Shown here: one piece after another, positions 22,591 through 31,258 of the stretch
Layout: each line of letters starts with the position of its first letter
Position numbering within the stretch: the stretch's first letter is position 1
Assembly: GCF_013426975.1 (NCBI RefSeq)
Contig: NZ_JACCPY010000004.1
Location: forward strand, 1-64,000
Source of the DNA: Sphaerotilus sulfidivorans
GTDB lineage: Bacteria; Pseudomonadota; Gammaproteobacteria; Burkholderiales; Burkholderiaceae_C
Length of the DNA stretch: 64,000 bases
Direction of reading: 5' to 3'
The notes under the pieces: model-generated
Database searches by the model: none
Told to the model about the DNA's origin: nothing
What the model saw: the letters and a program-made list of their open reading frames with translations, nothing else
Translations under genes and position numbers: made by a program

Positions 22591-24219
22591 GTGGCCGAGA
22601 CCTACCGCGCCTATCGCGCGGCCTGCCCGAACTGCGGCGCGCCGGTCGAGTTCCGCTCGGCGGCCTCGGCCAGCGCGGTGTGCGGCTACTGCCGCTCGAC
22701 GCTGGTGCGCGAGGGCGAGGCGCTGCGCCGCATCGGCGAGAGCGCCGAGCTGTTCGACGACCACTCGCCGCTGCAGCTTGGTGTCACCGGGCGCTGGCAG
22801 GGCGTGGCCTTCACGCTGGTCGGGCGCCTCCAGTACGCCTATGCCGACGGCCGCTGGACCGAGTGGCATGCGCTGTTCGATGCCAGCGACCTCGGCCAGG
22901 GGCTGCGCAGCGCCTGGCTGTCGGAGGACAACGGCGCCTACGTGCTGGCGCTGGACCGGCCCCTGAACGACCGCGTGCCGCAGGCCGGCACGCTGTTTCC
23001 CGGCCAGAAGGCGCTGATCGACGGACGCGCCTGGGAGGTCGCCTCGGTGGTGCAGGCCCATGTGCATGCCGCCGAAGGCGAGCTGCCGCGCCCGCCGCAG
23101 CCCGCCGGGCCGGATCACGCCTTCGTGATCGCCGACCTGCGCAATGCCCAGGACGAGGTCGGCACGCTCGACTATGCCGAGCCGGCGCGGCCGCACTGGT
23201 CGGTCGGCCGCGCGGTGCGGCTGGCGGAGCTGCAGCTCGCCGGCCTGCGCGGCTTGGGCAGCGAGAAGACGCTGGCCGGCCGCAGCATCGACTGCCCGAG
23301 CTGCGGCGCCTCGCTGGAGATCCGGCTGGACAGCACCCGGTCGGTCACCTGCGGCCAGTGCCGTGCGGTGGTCGACGTGTCGCAGGGCGTCGGTGCCGAT
23401 CTGGCGCACTTCGCGCAGAACGCGGTCACCGAGCCGCAGATCCCGCTGGGCACGGTCGGCACGCTGGCGCTGGGCACGCCGCAGCCGCTGCCCTGGCAGG
23501 TGATCGGCTACCTGGAGCGCTGCGACCTGCCCGCGCCGGGCAGCGACGACGAGCAGACCTTCTGGCGCGAGTACCTGCTCTACCACCCGACCGAGGGCTT
23601 CGTCTTCCTGGTCGACACCGAGGAGGGCTGGAGCTGGGTGCGGCCGCTGACCGGCGTGCCGGTGGTGCAGGGCGACCGCGCGACCTGGGCCGGCGCCCGC
23701 CATGCCAGGCGCTGGCACTACCGCGCGAAGACGGTCCATGTGATCGGCGAGTTCTACTGGCGCCTCCGCCGCGACGAGCCGGTCGAGGTCACCGACTACG
23801 AAGGCGAGGGCCCGAACCGCCGCAGGCGCCTGAGCCGCGAGCAGACCACCGGCCCCGGCGGCGGCGAGATCACCTGGTCGGCCGGCGAGACGCTGGAGGC
23901 GCGCGCGGTGGCCCAGGCCTTCGGGCTGGACGCGCAGGCCGGTGCGGCGCTGCGGCGCGATGCCGCGCCGGTGGCGGCCGGCGCCAAGGGCAGCGGCCTG
24001 GGCTGCGCCGGTGTCATCATCCTGATCCTGCTGATCCTGTTCGTCGTGCTGCTGATCGCACGCTGCAGCGAGGATCGCTGCGACGAGATCCGCAGCACCT
24101 TCGGCCCGGCCAGCGCCGAATACCAGCAATGCCTGGCACGCCAGCGCACCTCGTCCGGCAGCGGCGCCTACGGCGGATCGTGGGGCAGCGGCGGTGGCGG
24201 GGGCGGCGGCCACAAGTAA
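22591..24219 (+). CDS. DUF4178 protein with two zinc ribbons and a C-terminal membrane helix
   Basis: 542-residue protein with a GTG start one base after the SPFH stop. Two treble-clef-like zinc ribbons are visible: CPNCGAPV...CGYC (residues 12-34) and CPSCGASLEI...CGQC (about 232-255). Each precedes a DUF4178 beta domain, with segments such as WTEWHALFDASDLGQGLRSA and TFWREYLLYHPTEGFVFLVD. Near residue 470 there is one strongly hydrophobic helix (GVIILILLILFVVLLIARCS), then a short tail rich in Gly and Ser. DUF4178 has no established activity; it recurs next to DUF350 and spermidine-synthase-like genes, as it does here. Confidence 0.87.
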   Translation: MAETYRAYRAACPNCGAPVEFRSAASASAVCGYCRSTLVREGEALRRIGESAELFDDHSPLQLGVTGRWQGVAFTLVGRLQYAYADGRWTEWHALFDASDLGQGLRSAWLSEDNGAYVLALDRPLNDRVPQAGTLFPGQKALIDGRAWEVASVVQAHVHAAEGELPRPPQPAGPDHAFVIADLRNAQDEVGTLDYAEPARPHWSVGRAVRLAELQLAGLRGLGSEKTLAGRSIDCPSCGASLEIRLDSTRSVTCGQCRAVVDVSQGVGADLAHFAQNAVTEPQIPLGTVGTLALGTPQPLPWQVIGYLERCDLPAPGSDDEQTFWREYLLYHPTEGFVFLVDTEEGWSWVRPLTGVPVVQGDRATWAGARHARRWHYRAKTVHVIGEFYWRLRRDEPVEVTDYEGEGPNRRRRLSREQTTGPGGGEITWSAGETLEARAVAQAFGLDAQAGAALRRDAAPVAAGAKGSGLGCAGVIILILLILFVVLLIARCSEDRCDEIRSTFGPASAEYQQCLARQRTSSGSGAYGGSWGSGGGGGGGHK

Positions 24220-24238
24220 GCTCAACCGGAGAGTCCCC

Positions 24239-24454
24239 ATGGAGATGCTCAAGCCCGCCGTGATCCTCGGCTCCATCCTCTACGCCCTCATCGGCGTGGC
24301 GGTGCTGTGGATCAGCTTCATCGTCATCGACAAGCTCACGCCCTACAAGCTCTGGGAGGAGATCGTCGAGCACAAGAACCTGGCGCTGGCCATCGTCGTC
24401 GGCGCGATGTTCATCGCGATCGGGCAGATCGTGGCGGCGGCCATTCACGGGTGA
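24239..24454 (+). CDS. Short DUF350 family membrane protein
   Basis: 71-residue protein with two membrane helices (AVILGSILYALIGVAVLWIS and LALAIVVGAMFIAIGQIVAA) separated by a charged loop (DKLTPYKLWEEIVEHKN). The pattern matches one repeat of DUF350, whose usual members are about twice as long with four helices, so this is a half-length form that may dimerise. GGAGAG precedes the ATG at 24239. Its stop overlaps the next start (GTGA), indicating coupling to the aminopropyltransferase-like gene. Confidence 0.82.
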   Translation: MEMLKPAVILGSILYALIGVAVLWISFIVIDKLTPYKLWEEIVEHKNLALAIVVGAMFIAIGQIVAAAIHG

Positions 24455-26037
24455 GCGTGCCGGCCGACGCCCGCGCCGCGGCTGGCGCCGACGCGCGCAT
24501 CTCGCCCGCCGAGGTCACGCTGCTGGCCTCGGTCTTCCTGATCGCCGCCTGCGGGCTGGTCTACGAGCTGGCGGCGGGTGCGCTGGCGAGCTATCTGCTC
24601 GGCGATTCGGTGCTGCAGTTCTCCACCGTCATCGGCGCCTACCTGTTCGCGATGGGCATCGGCTCGTGGCTGAGCCGCTTCGTCGAGCGCCAGCTGGTGG
24701 CGCAGTTCCTCGGCATCGAGCTGCTGGTCGGGCTGGTCGGCGGGCTGATGCCGGCCGGGCTGTTCGTCGCGCACAACCTGCTGCCGAGCGGCGCCGACAC
24801 CGCCTTTCGCACGCTGCTGTACGGGCTGGTCCTGCTGGTGGGCGCGCTGGTCGGGCTGGAGATCCCGCTGGTGATGCGCATCCTCAAGCGCCAGTTCAGC
24901 CAGCGCTATGCGCTGAAGGATCTGGTGTCGCAGGTGCTGACCTTCGACTACCTGGGCGCGCTGGCGGTGGCGCTGGCGTTTCCGCTGCTGCTGGTGCCGC
25001 ATCTGGGGCTGATCCGCACCGGGCTGGTGTTCGGGCTGATGAACGCGGGCGTGGCGGTGTGGGCGCTGTGGCTGTTCCGGGGCGAGCTGCGTCGCGTGCG
25101 GCTGCTGGCGCTGGCCTGCGCCGGCGTGATCGGGCTGCTGCTGCTGGCGCTGGCCGGATCGGAGCGGTTGACCGCCTGGGCCGAGGACCGCTTCTACGGC
25201 GACCGCATCCTGCACGCCTCGTCGAGCGACTACCAGCGCATCGTCGTGACCGGCGGGCGAGCGGGCATCCGGCTCTTCCTCAACGGCAACCTGCAGTTCC
25301 ATGCCCGCGACGAGTACCGCTACCACGAGGCGCTGGTGCATCCGGCGATGGCCGCGCACGGCGCGCCGCGCCGGGTGCTGGTGCTGGGCGGCGGCGACGG
25401 GCTGGCGGTGCGCGAGGTGCTGAAATATCCCTCGGTCGAGCAGGTCACGCTGGTCGAGCTGGATCCGCAGATGACGCGGCTGTTCTCGACCGAGCCGAGG
25501 CTGGTCGAACTCAATGCCGCCGCGCTGCGCTCGCCGAAGGTCACGGTGGTCCATGCCGACGCCTTCACCTGGCTGGAGTCGCAGCGCGATGCCGGGGCGG
25601 TCTGGGATGTGGTGGTGATCGACTTTCCCGATCCGAGCAACTTCTCGCTCGGCAAGCTCTACTCGACGAGCTTCTATCAGATCGTCGACCAGCATCTGGC
25701 CGCCGACGGCTTCATGGTGGTGCAGACCACCTCGCCGCTGGTGGCGCGGCGCAGCTTCTGGACGGTGGCGGCGACGCTGGAGACGGTCGGCCTGACGACG
25801 ATGCCCTACCACGCGCTGGTGCCGAGCTTCGGCGAGTGGGGCTTCATCGTCGCCGGCCGGCGGCCGTGGCGGGCACCGACGGTGCTGCCGGCGGGGCTGC
25901 GTTTCCTGACGCCCGAGGGGATGGCCACGCTGCGCCATTTCCCGCCCGACATGGCGCGCACCGAAGAGGCGCCGAACCGCCTGTCCGACCAGCGTCTGGT
26001 GCGGCTCTTCGAGCAGGAATGGGGGGCGCCGCATTGA
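24451..26037 (+). CDS. Membrane-embedded spermidine-synthase-like aminopropyltransferase
   Basis: 528-residue protein starting with a GTG that overlaps the DUF350 stop. Residues about 15-250 hold roughly seven membrane helices (for example LLASVFLIAACGLVYELAAG and LGIELLVGLVGGLMPAGLFV). The C-terminal half is a spermidine-synthase fold: LNGNLQFHARDEYRYHE, then the dcSAM-binding VLVLGGGDGLAVREV (near 310-322) and VELDPQM. The active-site loop reads VIDFPDPSNFSLGKLYS (near 389-405), so the two aspartates of the usual D-x-T-D-P motif are kept although the middle differs. Chemistry is probably transfer of an aminopropyl group from decarboxylated SAM, supplied by the adjacent speD. The acceptor is unknown and could be a membrane component. 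Confidence 0.87.
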   Translation: MSVPADARAAAGADARISPAEVTLLASVFLIAACGLVYELAAGALASYLLGDSVLQFSTVIGAYLFAMGIGSWLSRFVERQLVAQFLGIELLVGLVGGLMPAGLFVAHNLLPSGADTAFRTLLYGLVLLVGALVGLEIPLVMRILKRQFSQRYALKDLVSQVLTFDYLGALAVALAFPLLLVPHLGLIRTGLVFGLMNAGVAVWALWLFRGELRRVRLLALACAGVIGLLLLALAGSERLTAWAEDRFYGDRILHASSSDYQRIVVTGGRAGIRLFLNGNLQFHARDEYRYHEALVHPAMAAHGAPRRVLVLGGGDGLAVREVLKYPSVEQVTLVELDPQMTRLFSTEPRLVELNAAALRSPKVTVVHADAFTWLESQRDAGAVWDVVVIDFPDPSNFSLGKLYSTSFYQIVDQHLAADGFMVVQTTSPLVARRSFWTVAATLETVGLTTMPYHALVPSFGEWGFIVAGRRPWRAPTVLPAGLRFLTPEGMATLRHFPPDMARTEEAPNRLSDQRLVRLFEQEWGAPH

Positions 26038-27641
26038 GGCGCCGCGAGCTGCTGGCCGGGCTGGCTGCGGTGGCCGGATCCGGTCTGGCCGGCTGCGACG
26101 CCGCGCTGCCGGCGCTGGACGGCGGCTGGATCGGTGCGGACCCGGCCGCGCGCGGCCACCGGCTGCGCGAGATCGGCGGCGCCAGGTCCGGTGCACTGCC
26201 GGCGCCCGCCCTCACGCGGCGGGCCGCGGTGCTGGTGGTGGGCGCGGGCATCGCCGGGCTGGCGGCGGCGCGTGCGATCGAGCGCGCCGGCATCGACGAC
26301 GTGCACCTGATCGAGCTGGAGGACGAGGCGGGCGGTCATTCGCGCGGCCATCGGCTGGCGGGCTTCGACTGTCCGCTCGGCGCGCATTACCTGCCGGTGC
26401 CGGGCGCAGCGGCGGCCGAGGTGCGCGAGCTGCTGCAGGACTTCGGCCTGGCGCAGGTGGCGCACGGCCGCTGGCACTGGGACGAGCGCCACCTGTGCCA
26501 CGCGCCGCAGGAGCGGCTCTTCATCGACGGCGAATGGCACGAGGGCCTGCTGCCGCCGGCCGAGCCCGGCAGTCGCCTGCTGGCGCAGTACCGTAGCTTT
26601 GCCCGTCGGGTCGCCGAGGCGCAGCGGCAGGTCGGCTTCTCGATGCCGGCGCTGCGCACGCCGTGGACGCCCGCGCAGGCCGCGCTGGAGTCGCAGACCT
26701 TCGCCGCCTGGCTGGATGCGCACGGACTCGACGAGCCCGCCCTGCGCTGGTACCTCGACTACAGCTGCCGCGACGACTACGGCGCCGATGCCGCGACCGT
26801 CTCGGCCTGGGCCGGGCTGCACTATTTCGCCAGTCGCCACGGTTTCCATGCGCCGGGCGATGCGGATGCCGAGCGTGAGCCCGTGCTCACCTGGCCCGAG
26901 GGCAATGCCTGGCTGGCACGGCGGCTGGCGACGCCCTTCGCGGCCGGGCGGCTGCACACCGGCCGGGTCGCGCTGCGGCTGGACGAGGAGCGCGAGGGCG
27001 TGCAGCTGCGGGTCTGGGATGCGCGAGCCGATCGTCTCGAGGCCTGGCGGGCCGGGCGGGTGGTGCTGGCGCTGCCGCTGCATGTCGCGGCGCGGCTGTG
27101 GCCTGATGCGCCCGAGGCGCTCCGACAGACGGCGGCGCAGGCCCGCCACGCGCCGTGGCTGGTGGCGAACCTGCATCTCGACGCGCCGCTGCTGCAGCGC
27201 GTCGGCGCGCCGCCCGCCTGGGACAGCGTCGCCTTCGGCACCGCCTCGCTCGGCTATGTCGACGCGATGCACCAGTCGATGCGCTCGCATGCCGGCCCGA
27301 CCGTGCTGACCGCCTACCTGCCGCTGTCCCCGGCCGAGCGGCCGGCGCTGCTGGGTGCGGACTGGCGCCCGTGGGCGCAGCGGGTGCTGGCCGACCTGCT
27401 GCCGCTGCACCCTGACCTGCCCGACCGGCTGCGCCGCATCGAGCTGGCTCGCCACGGTCATGCGATGCGCATTCCGCTGCCTGGCACGCGCTCGGCGCCA
27501 GCGCACCAGGCGCTGGCCCGGCTGTCGGGCCGGGTCGCGCTGGCACATGGCGATCTGGCGGGCTACTCGGTCTTCGAGGAGGCCTTCACGCTGGGCTCGC
27601 TGGCGGGACAGCGGGTGGCCGACCGAGCGCGCCGCGCATGA
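26034..27641 (+). CDS. Tat-exported FAD-dependent amine-oxidase-like protein (possible lipoprotein)
   Basis: 535-residue flavoprotein. The only good start is a TTG whose last two bases form the stop of the upstream gene (TTGA overlap); it gives RRRELLAGLAAVAGSGLAGC, a twin-arginine signal ending in a lipobox-like LAGC. The dinucleotide-binding motif VLVVGAGIAGLAAARAIERA (near residues 64-83) is followed by LIELEDEAGGHSRGH, the usual FAD-ribose glutamate region of NAD(P)-binding_8/amine-oxidase proteins. The C-terminal LARLSGRVALAHGDLAGYSV contains the FAD-closing segment. As the last gene of the SPFH-DUF4178-DUF350-SpeE-like operon, it may oxidise an amine made by the preceding enzyme; that is inference. 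It overlaps convergent speD by 56 bases. Confidence 0.82.
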   Translation: MRRRELLAGLAAVAGSGLAGCDAALPALDGGWIGADPAARGHRLREIGGARSGALPAPALTRRAAVLVVGAGIAGLAAARAIERAGIDDVHLIELEDEAGGHSRGHRLAGFDCPLGAHYLPVPGAAAAEVRELLQDFGLAQVAHGRWHWDERHLCHAPQERLFIDGEWHEGLLPPAEPGSRLLAQYRSFARRVAEAQRQVGFSMPALRTPWTPAQAALESQTFAAWLDAHGLDEPALRWYLDYSCRDDYGADAATVSAWAGLHYFASRHGFHAPGDADAEREPVLTWPEGNAWLARRLATPFAAGRLHTGRVALRLDEEREGVQLRVWDARADRLEAWRAGRVVLALPLHVAARLWPDAPEALRQTAAQARHAPWLVANLHLDAPLLQRVGAPPAWDSVAFGTASLGYVDAMHQSMRSHAGPTVLTAYLPLSPAERPALLGADWRPWAQRVLADLLPLHPDLPDRLRRIELARHGHAMRIPLPGTRSAPAHQALARLSGRVALAHGDLAGYSVFEEAFTLGSLAGQRVADRARRA

Positions 27642-27981
27642 TCTCGCGCTCCTCGACGCGGGCCGGGCTCAGCATCGCCCGCAGCGTGGCCAGCACCTGC
27701 CGCGCCTGCCGGGAGTGATCGCCCGAGCGGTTGCAGACATAGACATCGAGCGTCACCGCTGCCAGCTCCGGCCAGGTGTGCAGCGCCAGGTGCGACTCGG
27801 CCAGCAGCACCACGCCGGTCACGCCGCCGGGCTCGGGAAAGGCGTGGAAGACCTCGCCGACGACGCTCAGGCCCGCCTCGCGTGCGGCGCGCACGCCGGC
27901 CTCGCGCAGCGTGTCGCGATCGCGCAGCAGCGCCGTCGCGGCGCAGTCATGCCACTCGGCGCAGAGGTGAAGTCCGTCCAT
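27586..27981 (-). CDS. speD: S-adenosylmethionine decarboxylase proenzyme
   Basis: Pyruvoyl enzyme of 131 residues making decarboxylated SAM, the aminopropyl donor for spermidine-type synthesis. The self-cleavage motif LLAESHLALHTWPE is at residues 59-72, placing chain cleavage between Glu62 and Ser63, and TLDVYVCN supplies the conserved catalytic cysteine. This is the prokaryotic class 1B type. It is on the minus strand and its last 18 codons lie antisense to the end of the FAD-protein gene, including a proline/alanine tail (GRPPAVPPASPA). Proximity to the membrane aminopropyltransferase gene strongly suggests a shared pathway. Confidence 0.93.
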   Translation of the reverse strand: MDGLHLCAEWHDCAATALLRDRDTLREAGVRAAREAGLSVVGEVFHAFPEPGGVTGVVLLAESHLALHTWPELAAVTLDVYVCNRSGDHSRQARQVLATLRAMLSPARVEEREIMRGALGRPPAVPPASPA

Positions 27982-28017
27982 GTCGCGGGTCCGTCATGCG
28001 GCTAGCATACACATGCC

Positions 28018-28046
28018 TTGCGGGTCAGGGGTGTCTGTGCGATACT
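28018..28046 (+). promoter_or_regulatory. Sigma-70 promoter of the rplC ribosomal operon
   Basis: TTGCGG (28018-28023) and GATACT (28041-28046) are separated by exactly 17 bases, with TG one base before the -10 (extended -10). Transcription would start near 28053, giving an untranslated leader of about 130 bases before rplC. It also shows that this ribosomal cluster begins at rplC, with no rpsJ in front. Confidence 0.6.
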
Positions 28047-28181
28047 CGCGAGCTTTTCGGGCGTTGGGATTCCTGCGCCCCATTTCGCCGTTGCGCGAGC
28101 AGGCCTGCCTTTGGCGGGACTTGAGCGTGCAGCCAGACAGGTCAGCCCGGCCAATCGCTGTCGGGTTATTGGAGAAGAACC

Positions 28182-28853
28182 ATGAGTCTTAGCAATCGCC
28201 TCGGGTTGCTGGGCCGCAAGGTGGGCATGATGCGCATCTTCACGGACGACGGTGACACCGTGCCCGTGACCGTGCTGGACGTGTCCAACAACCGCGTTGC
28301 CCAGGTCAAAACCGTGGAAACCGACGGCTACACCGCCCTGCAAGTGGCGTTTGGTACCCGAAAGGCTTCGCGCGTCAACAAGCCGGAAGCCGGTCACCTG
28401 GCCAAGGCCGGTGTCGAAGGCGCCGAGCTGCTGGAAGAATTCCGCGTCGCGCCGGAAGTCGCCGCTGAGTACAAGCCGGGCGCCTCGCTGTCGGCCACGC
28501 TGTTCGCCGCCGGCCAGCTGGTCGACGTGCAAGGCACCTCGATCGGCAAGGGCTTCGCCGGCACGATCAAGCGCCACAACTTCGGTTCGCAGCGCGCCTC
28601 GCACGGCAACAGCCGTTCGCACAATGTCCCGGGCTCCATCTCGATGGCGCAGGATCCGGGTCGCGTGTTCCCGGGCAAGAAGATGACCGGCCACATGGGC
28701 GACGAGACCGTCACCACCCAGAACCTCGACGTCGTCCGCGTCGACGAGGCTCGCCAGCTGCTGCTGGTCAAGGGCGCTGTTCCGGGTGCCAAGGGTGGCT
28801 TCGTCACCGTGCGCCCGGCCGTGAAGGTCAAGGTCAAGAAGGGAGCCAACTGA
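28182..28853 (+). CDS. rplC: 50S ribosomal protein L3
   Basis: Early-assembly 23S rRNA-binding protein, 223 residues. [21 protein letters not shown] at the N-terminus and the L3 signature in [20 protein letters not shown] are clear, as is [21 protein letters not shown] precedes the ATG. It is the first gene of the ribosomal block here. In most bacteria rpsJ comes first; the gene upstream here is instead speD on the other strand. Its stop overlaps the rplD start by one base (TGATG). Confidence 0.98.
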   Translation: MSLSNRLGLLGRKVGMMRIFTDDGDTVPVTVLDVSNNRVAQVKTVETDGYTALQVAFGTRKASRVNKPEAGHLAKAGVEGAELLEEFRVAPEVAAEYKPGASLSATLFAAGQLVDVQGTSIGKGFAGTIKRHNFGSQRASHGNSRSHNVPGSISMAQDPGRVFPGKKMTGHMGDETVTTQNLDVVRVDEARQLLLVKGAVPGAKGGFVTVRPAVKVKVKKGAN

Positions 28854-29476
28854 TGGCACAGCTGGAACTCCTGAACGAGCAGGGTCAGGCCGCGTCGAAG
28901 GTCGAGGCCGCCGACGCCGTGTTCGCACGTGACTACAACGAGTCGCTGATCCACCAGATCGTCGTCGCCTACCAGGCCAATGCCCGCCAGGGCACCCGCG
29001 CCCAGAAGGACCGCGAGCAGGTTCACCACTCGACCAAGAAGCCGTTCCGCCAGAAGGGCACCGGCCGCGCTCGCGCCGGCATGACCTCGTCGCCGCTGTG
29101 GCGCGGGGGCGGTCGCATCTTCCCGAACAGCCCGGACGAGAACTTCTCGCACAAGATCAACAAGAAGATGTACCGCGCCGGCATGGCCGCCATCTTCTCG
29201 CAGCTGGCCCGCGAAGGCCGTCTGGTCGTGATCGACTCGCTGTCGGTCGAGGCCCCGAAGACCAAGCTGCTGGCCGCCAAGCTGAAGGCGATGAACCTGG
29301 AACACGTCATGGTCATCGCCGACCAGGTCGACGAGAACCTGTTCCTGGCCGCCCGCAACCTGGCCAACGTGCTGGTCGTCGAGCCGCGTTACGCTGATCC
29401 GCTGTCGCTGGTCTTCTACAAGAAGGTCGTCGTCACCAAGGGCGCGATCGACAAGCTGCAGGAGATGTTCGCATGA
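28853..29476 (+). CDS. rplD: 50S ribosomal protein L4
   Basis: 207-residue 23S rRNA-binding protein, known in E. coli as the feedback regulator of the S10 operon. Recognised from the extended-loop region [20 protein letters not shown] and from [20 protein letters not shown]. It overlaps rplC by one base and rplW by four, so translation of the three is probably coupled. Whether it regulates this rpsJ-less operon is unknown. Confidence 0.98.
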   Translation: MAQLELLNEQGQAASKVEAADAVFARDYNESLIHQIVVAYQANARQGTRAQKDREQVHHSTKKPFRQKGTGRARAGMTSSPLWRGGGRIFPNSPDENFSHKINKKMYRAGMAAIFSQLAREGRLVVIDSLSVEAPKTKLLAAKLKAMNLEHVMVIADQVDENLFLAARNLANVLVVEPRYADPLSLVFYKKVVVTKGAIDKLQEMFA

Positions 29477-29787
29477 GCGCACTGAAGTTCGAAGAAGGCC
29501 GTCTGGCCCAGGTGCTCGTCGCGCCGATCATCTCGGAAAAGGCCACCAGCGTCGCCGAGAAGCACAACCAGGTGATGTTCAAGGTCCTCCAGGACGCCAC
29601 CAAGCCCGAGATCAAGGCCGCTGTCGAGCAGATGTTCGGCGTGCAGGTCGCGTCGGTGCAGGTGCTGAACCAGAAGGGCAAGACCAAGCGCTTCGGCGGC
29701 CGTCCGGGTCGTCGCAACAACGTGCGCAAGGCCTATGTGTCCCTGAAGGAAGGCCAGGAACTCAACTTCTCCGGGGAGGCCGCGTAA
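29473..29787 (+). CDS. rplW: 50S ribosomal protein L23
   Basis: 104-residue protein at the peptide exit tunnel that docks trigger factor and SRP. The family start [20 protein letters not shown] and the loop region [15 protein letters not shown] fit L23. It begins within the rplD stop (ATGA) and its own stop overlaps the rplB start (TAATG), continuing the coupled run. Confidence 0.98.
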   Translation: MSALKFEEGRLAQVLVAPIISEKATSVAEKHNQVMFKVLQDATKPEIKAAVEQMFGVQVASVQVLNQKGKTKRFGGRPGRRNNVRKAYVSLKEGQELNFSGEAA

Positions 29788-30611
29788 TGGCTGTCGTCAA
29801 GGTCAAACCGACTTCGCCTGGCCGCCGTGCCGTGGTGAAGGTGGTGCACAAGCACCTCCACAAGGGCAAGCCGGAAGCTTCGCTGCTGGAGCCGCAGAAG
29901 CAGAATGCCGGCCGCAACAACAACGGCCACATCACCACCCGTCACAAGGGCGGTGGTCACAAGCACCACTACCGCGTGGTCGATTTCGTCCGCAACAAGG
30001 ATGGCATCCCCGCGAAGGTCGAGCGCATCGAGTACGACCCGAACCGCACGGCTCACATCGCTCTGGTGTGCTACGCCGACGGCGCGCGCTCGTACATCAT
30101 CGCGCCGCGTGGCCTGGAAGTGGGCCAGACCGTGATCAGCGGCGCCGAGTCGCCGATCAAGGCCGGCAACACGCTGCCGATCCGCAACATCCCCGTGGGC
30201 TCGACCATCCACTGCGTCGAGATGCTGCCGGGCAAGGGCGCGCAGATCGCGCGTTCGGCCGGTGCCAGCGTCACGCTGATGGCTCGCGAAGGCACCTACG
30301 CCCAGGTCCGCCTGCGCTCGGGTGAAGTCCGCAAGATCCACATCGACTGCCGCGCCACCATCGGCGCCGTGTCGAACGAAGAACACAACCTGCGTCAGTA
30401 CGGCAAGGCCGGCGCGATCCGCTGGAAGGGCATCCGTCCGACCGTTCGCGGCACCGCCATGAACCCGGTCGATCACCCGCACGGTGGTGGTGAAGGTCGC
30501 ACCGGCGAAGGCCAGGCACCTGTCTCGCCGTGGAACACCCTGACGAAGGGCTACCGTACCCGCAACAACAAGCGCACGCAGAACATGATCGTGTCGCGTC
30601 GCAAGAAATAA
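29787..30611 (+). CDS. rplB: 50S ribosomal protein L2
   Basis: 274-residue protein near the peptidyl-transferase centre, required for subunit association. [18 protein letters not shown] at the start and the C-terminal motif [18 protein letters not shown], which includes the functionally important histidine, are unmistakable. Length is as in E. coli (273). It overlaps the rplW stop by one base; rpsS follows after 13 bases. Confidence 0.99.
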   Translation: MAVVKVKPTSPGRRAVVKVVHKHLHKGKPEASLLEPQKQNAGRNNNGHITTRHKGGGHKHHYRVVDFVRNKDGIPAKVERIEYDPNRTAHIALVCYADGARSYIIAPRGLEVGQTVISGAESPIKAGNTLPIRNIPVGSTIHCVEMLPGKGAQIARSAGASVTLMAREGTYAQVRLRSGEVRKIHIDCRATIGAVSNEEHNLRQYGKAGAIRWKGIRPTVRGTAMNPVDHPHGGGEGRTGEGQAPVSPWNTLTKGYRTRNNKRTQNMIVSRRKK

Positions 30612-30624
30612 GGGGTAGCACGAC

Positions 30625-30900
30625 ATGTCTCGTTCGCTGAAGAAGGGTCCGTTCGTCGACCATCACCTGCTCGCCAAGGTCGAGAAGGCGGTTGCCACGA
30701 AGGACAAGAAGCCCGTCAAGACCTGGTCGCGTCGTTCGACGATCCTGCCCGAGTTCATCGGCATCACGATCGCCGTTCACAACGGTCGCCAGCATGTGCC
30801 GGTGTACGTGACCGACCAGATGGTCGGCCACAAGCTCGGCGAGTTCGCACTGACCCGCACGTTCAAGGGTCACCCCGCGGACAAGAAGGCCAAGCGCTAA
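30625..30900 (+). CDS. rpsS: 30S ribosomal protein S19
   Basis: 91-residue protein of the small-subunit head that forms a complex with S13. [20 protein letters not shown] and the S19 signature [20 protein letters not shown] are standard. Located between rplB and rplV, the conserved position in S10-type operons. Confidence 0.98.
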   Translation: MSRSLKKGPFVDHHLLAKVEKAVATKDKKPVKTWSRRSTILPEFIGITIAVHNGRQHVPVYVTDQMVGHKLGEFALTRTFKGHPADKKAKR

Positions 30901-30912
30901 GGAGTCCTGACG

Positions 30913-31242
30913 ATGGAAACGAAAGCAGTCGTCCGCGGCGTGCGCCTCTCTTGCGACAAGGGTCGCCTGGTGGCCGACATGATCCGTGGCAAGAAGGTCG
31001 ACCAAGCGCTGAACATCCTGACGTTCACGCAGAAGAAGGCCGCCGGCATCATCAAGAAGGCGCTGGAAAGCGCGATCGCCAACGCCGAGCACAACGATGG
31101 CGCGGACATCGACGAGCTGCGCGTCACCTCGATCTATGTCGAGCAGGGTGCCACGCTGAAGCGCTTCACCGCCCGTGCCAAGGGCCGCGGCAACCGCATC
31201 AGCAAGCCCACCGCTCACATCTACGTGACCGTCGGCAACTGA
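30913..31242 (+). CDS. rplV: 50S ribosomal protein L22
   Basis: 109-residue protein lining the exit tunnel; its beta-hairpin is the site of macrolide-resistance mutations in other bacteria. [20 protein letters not shown] at the start and [20 protein letters not shown] near the end are family-typical. It lies 12 bases after rpsS with AAGGAG before the ATG. Confidence 0.98.
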   Translation: METKAVVRGVRLSCDKGRLVADMIRGKKVDQALNILTFTQKKAAGIIKKALESAIANAEHNDGADIDELRVTSIYVEQGATLKRFTARAKGRGNRISKPTAHIYVTVGN

Positions 31243-31258
31243 GGCAGGAAAGAGAACC

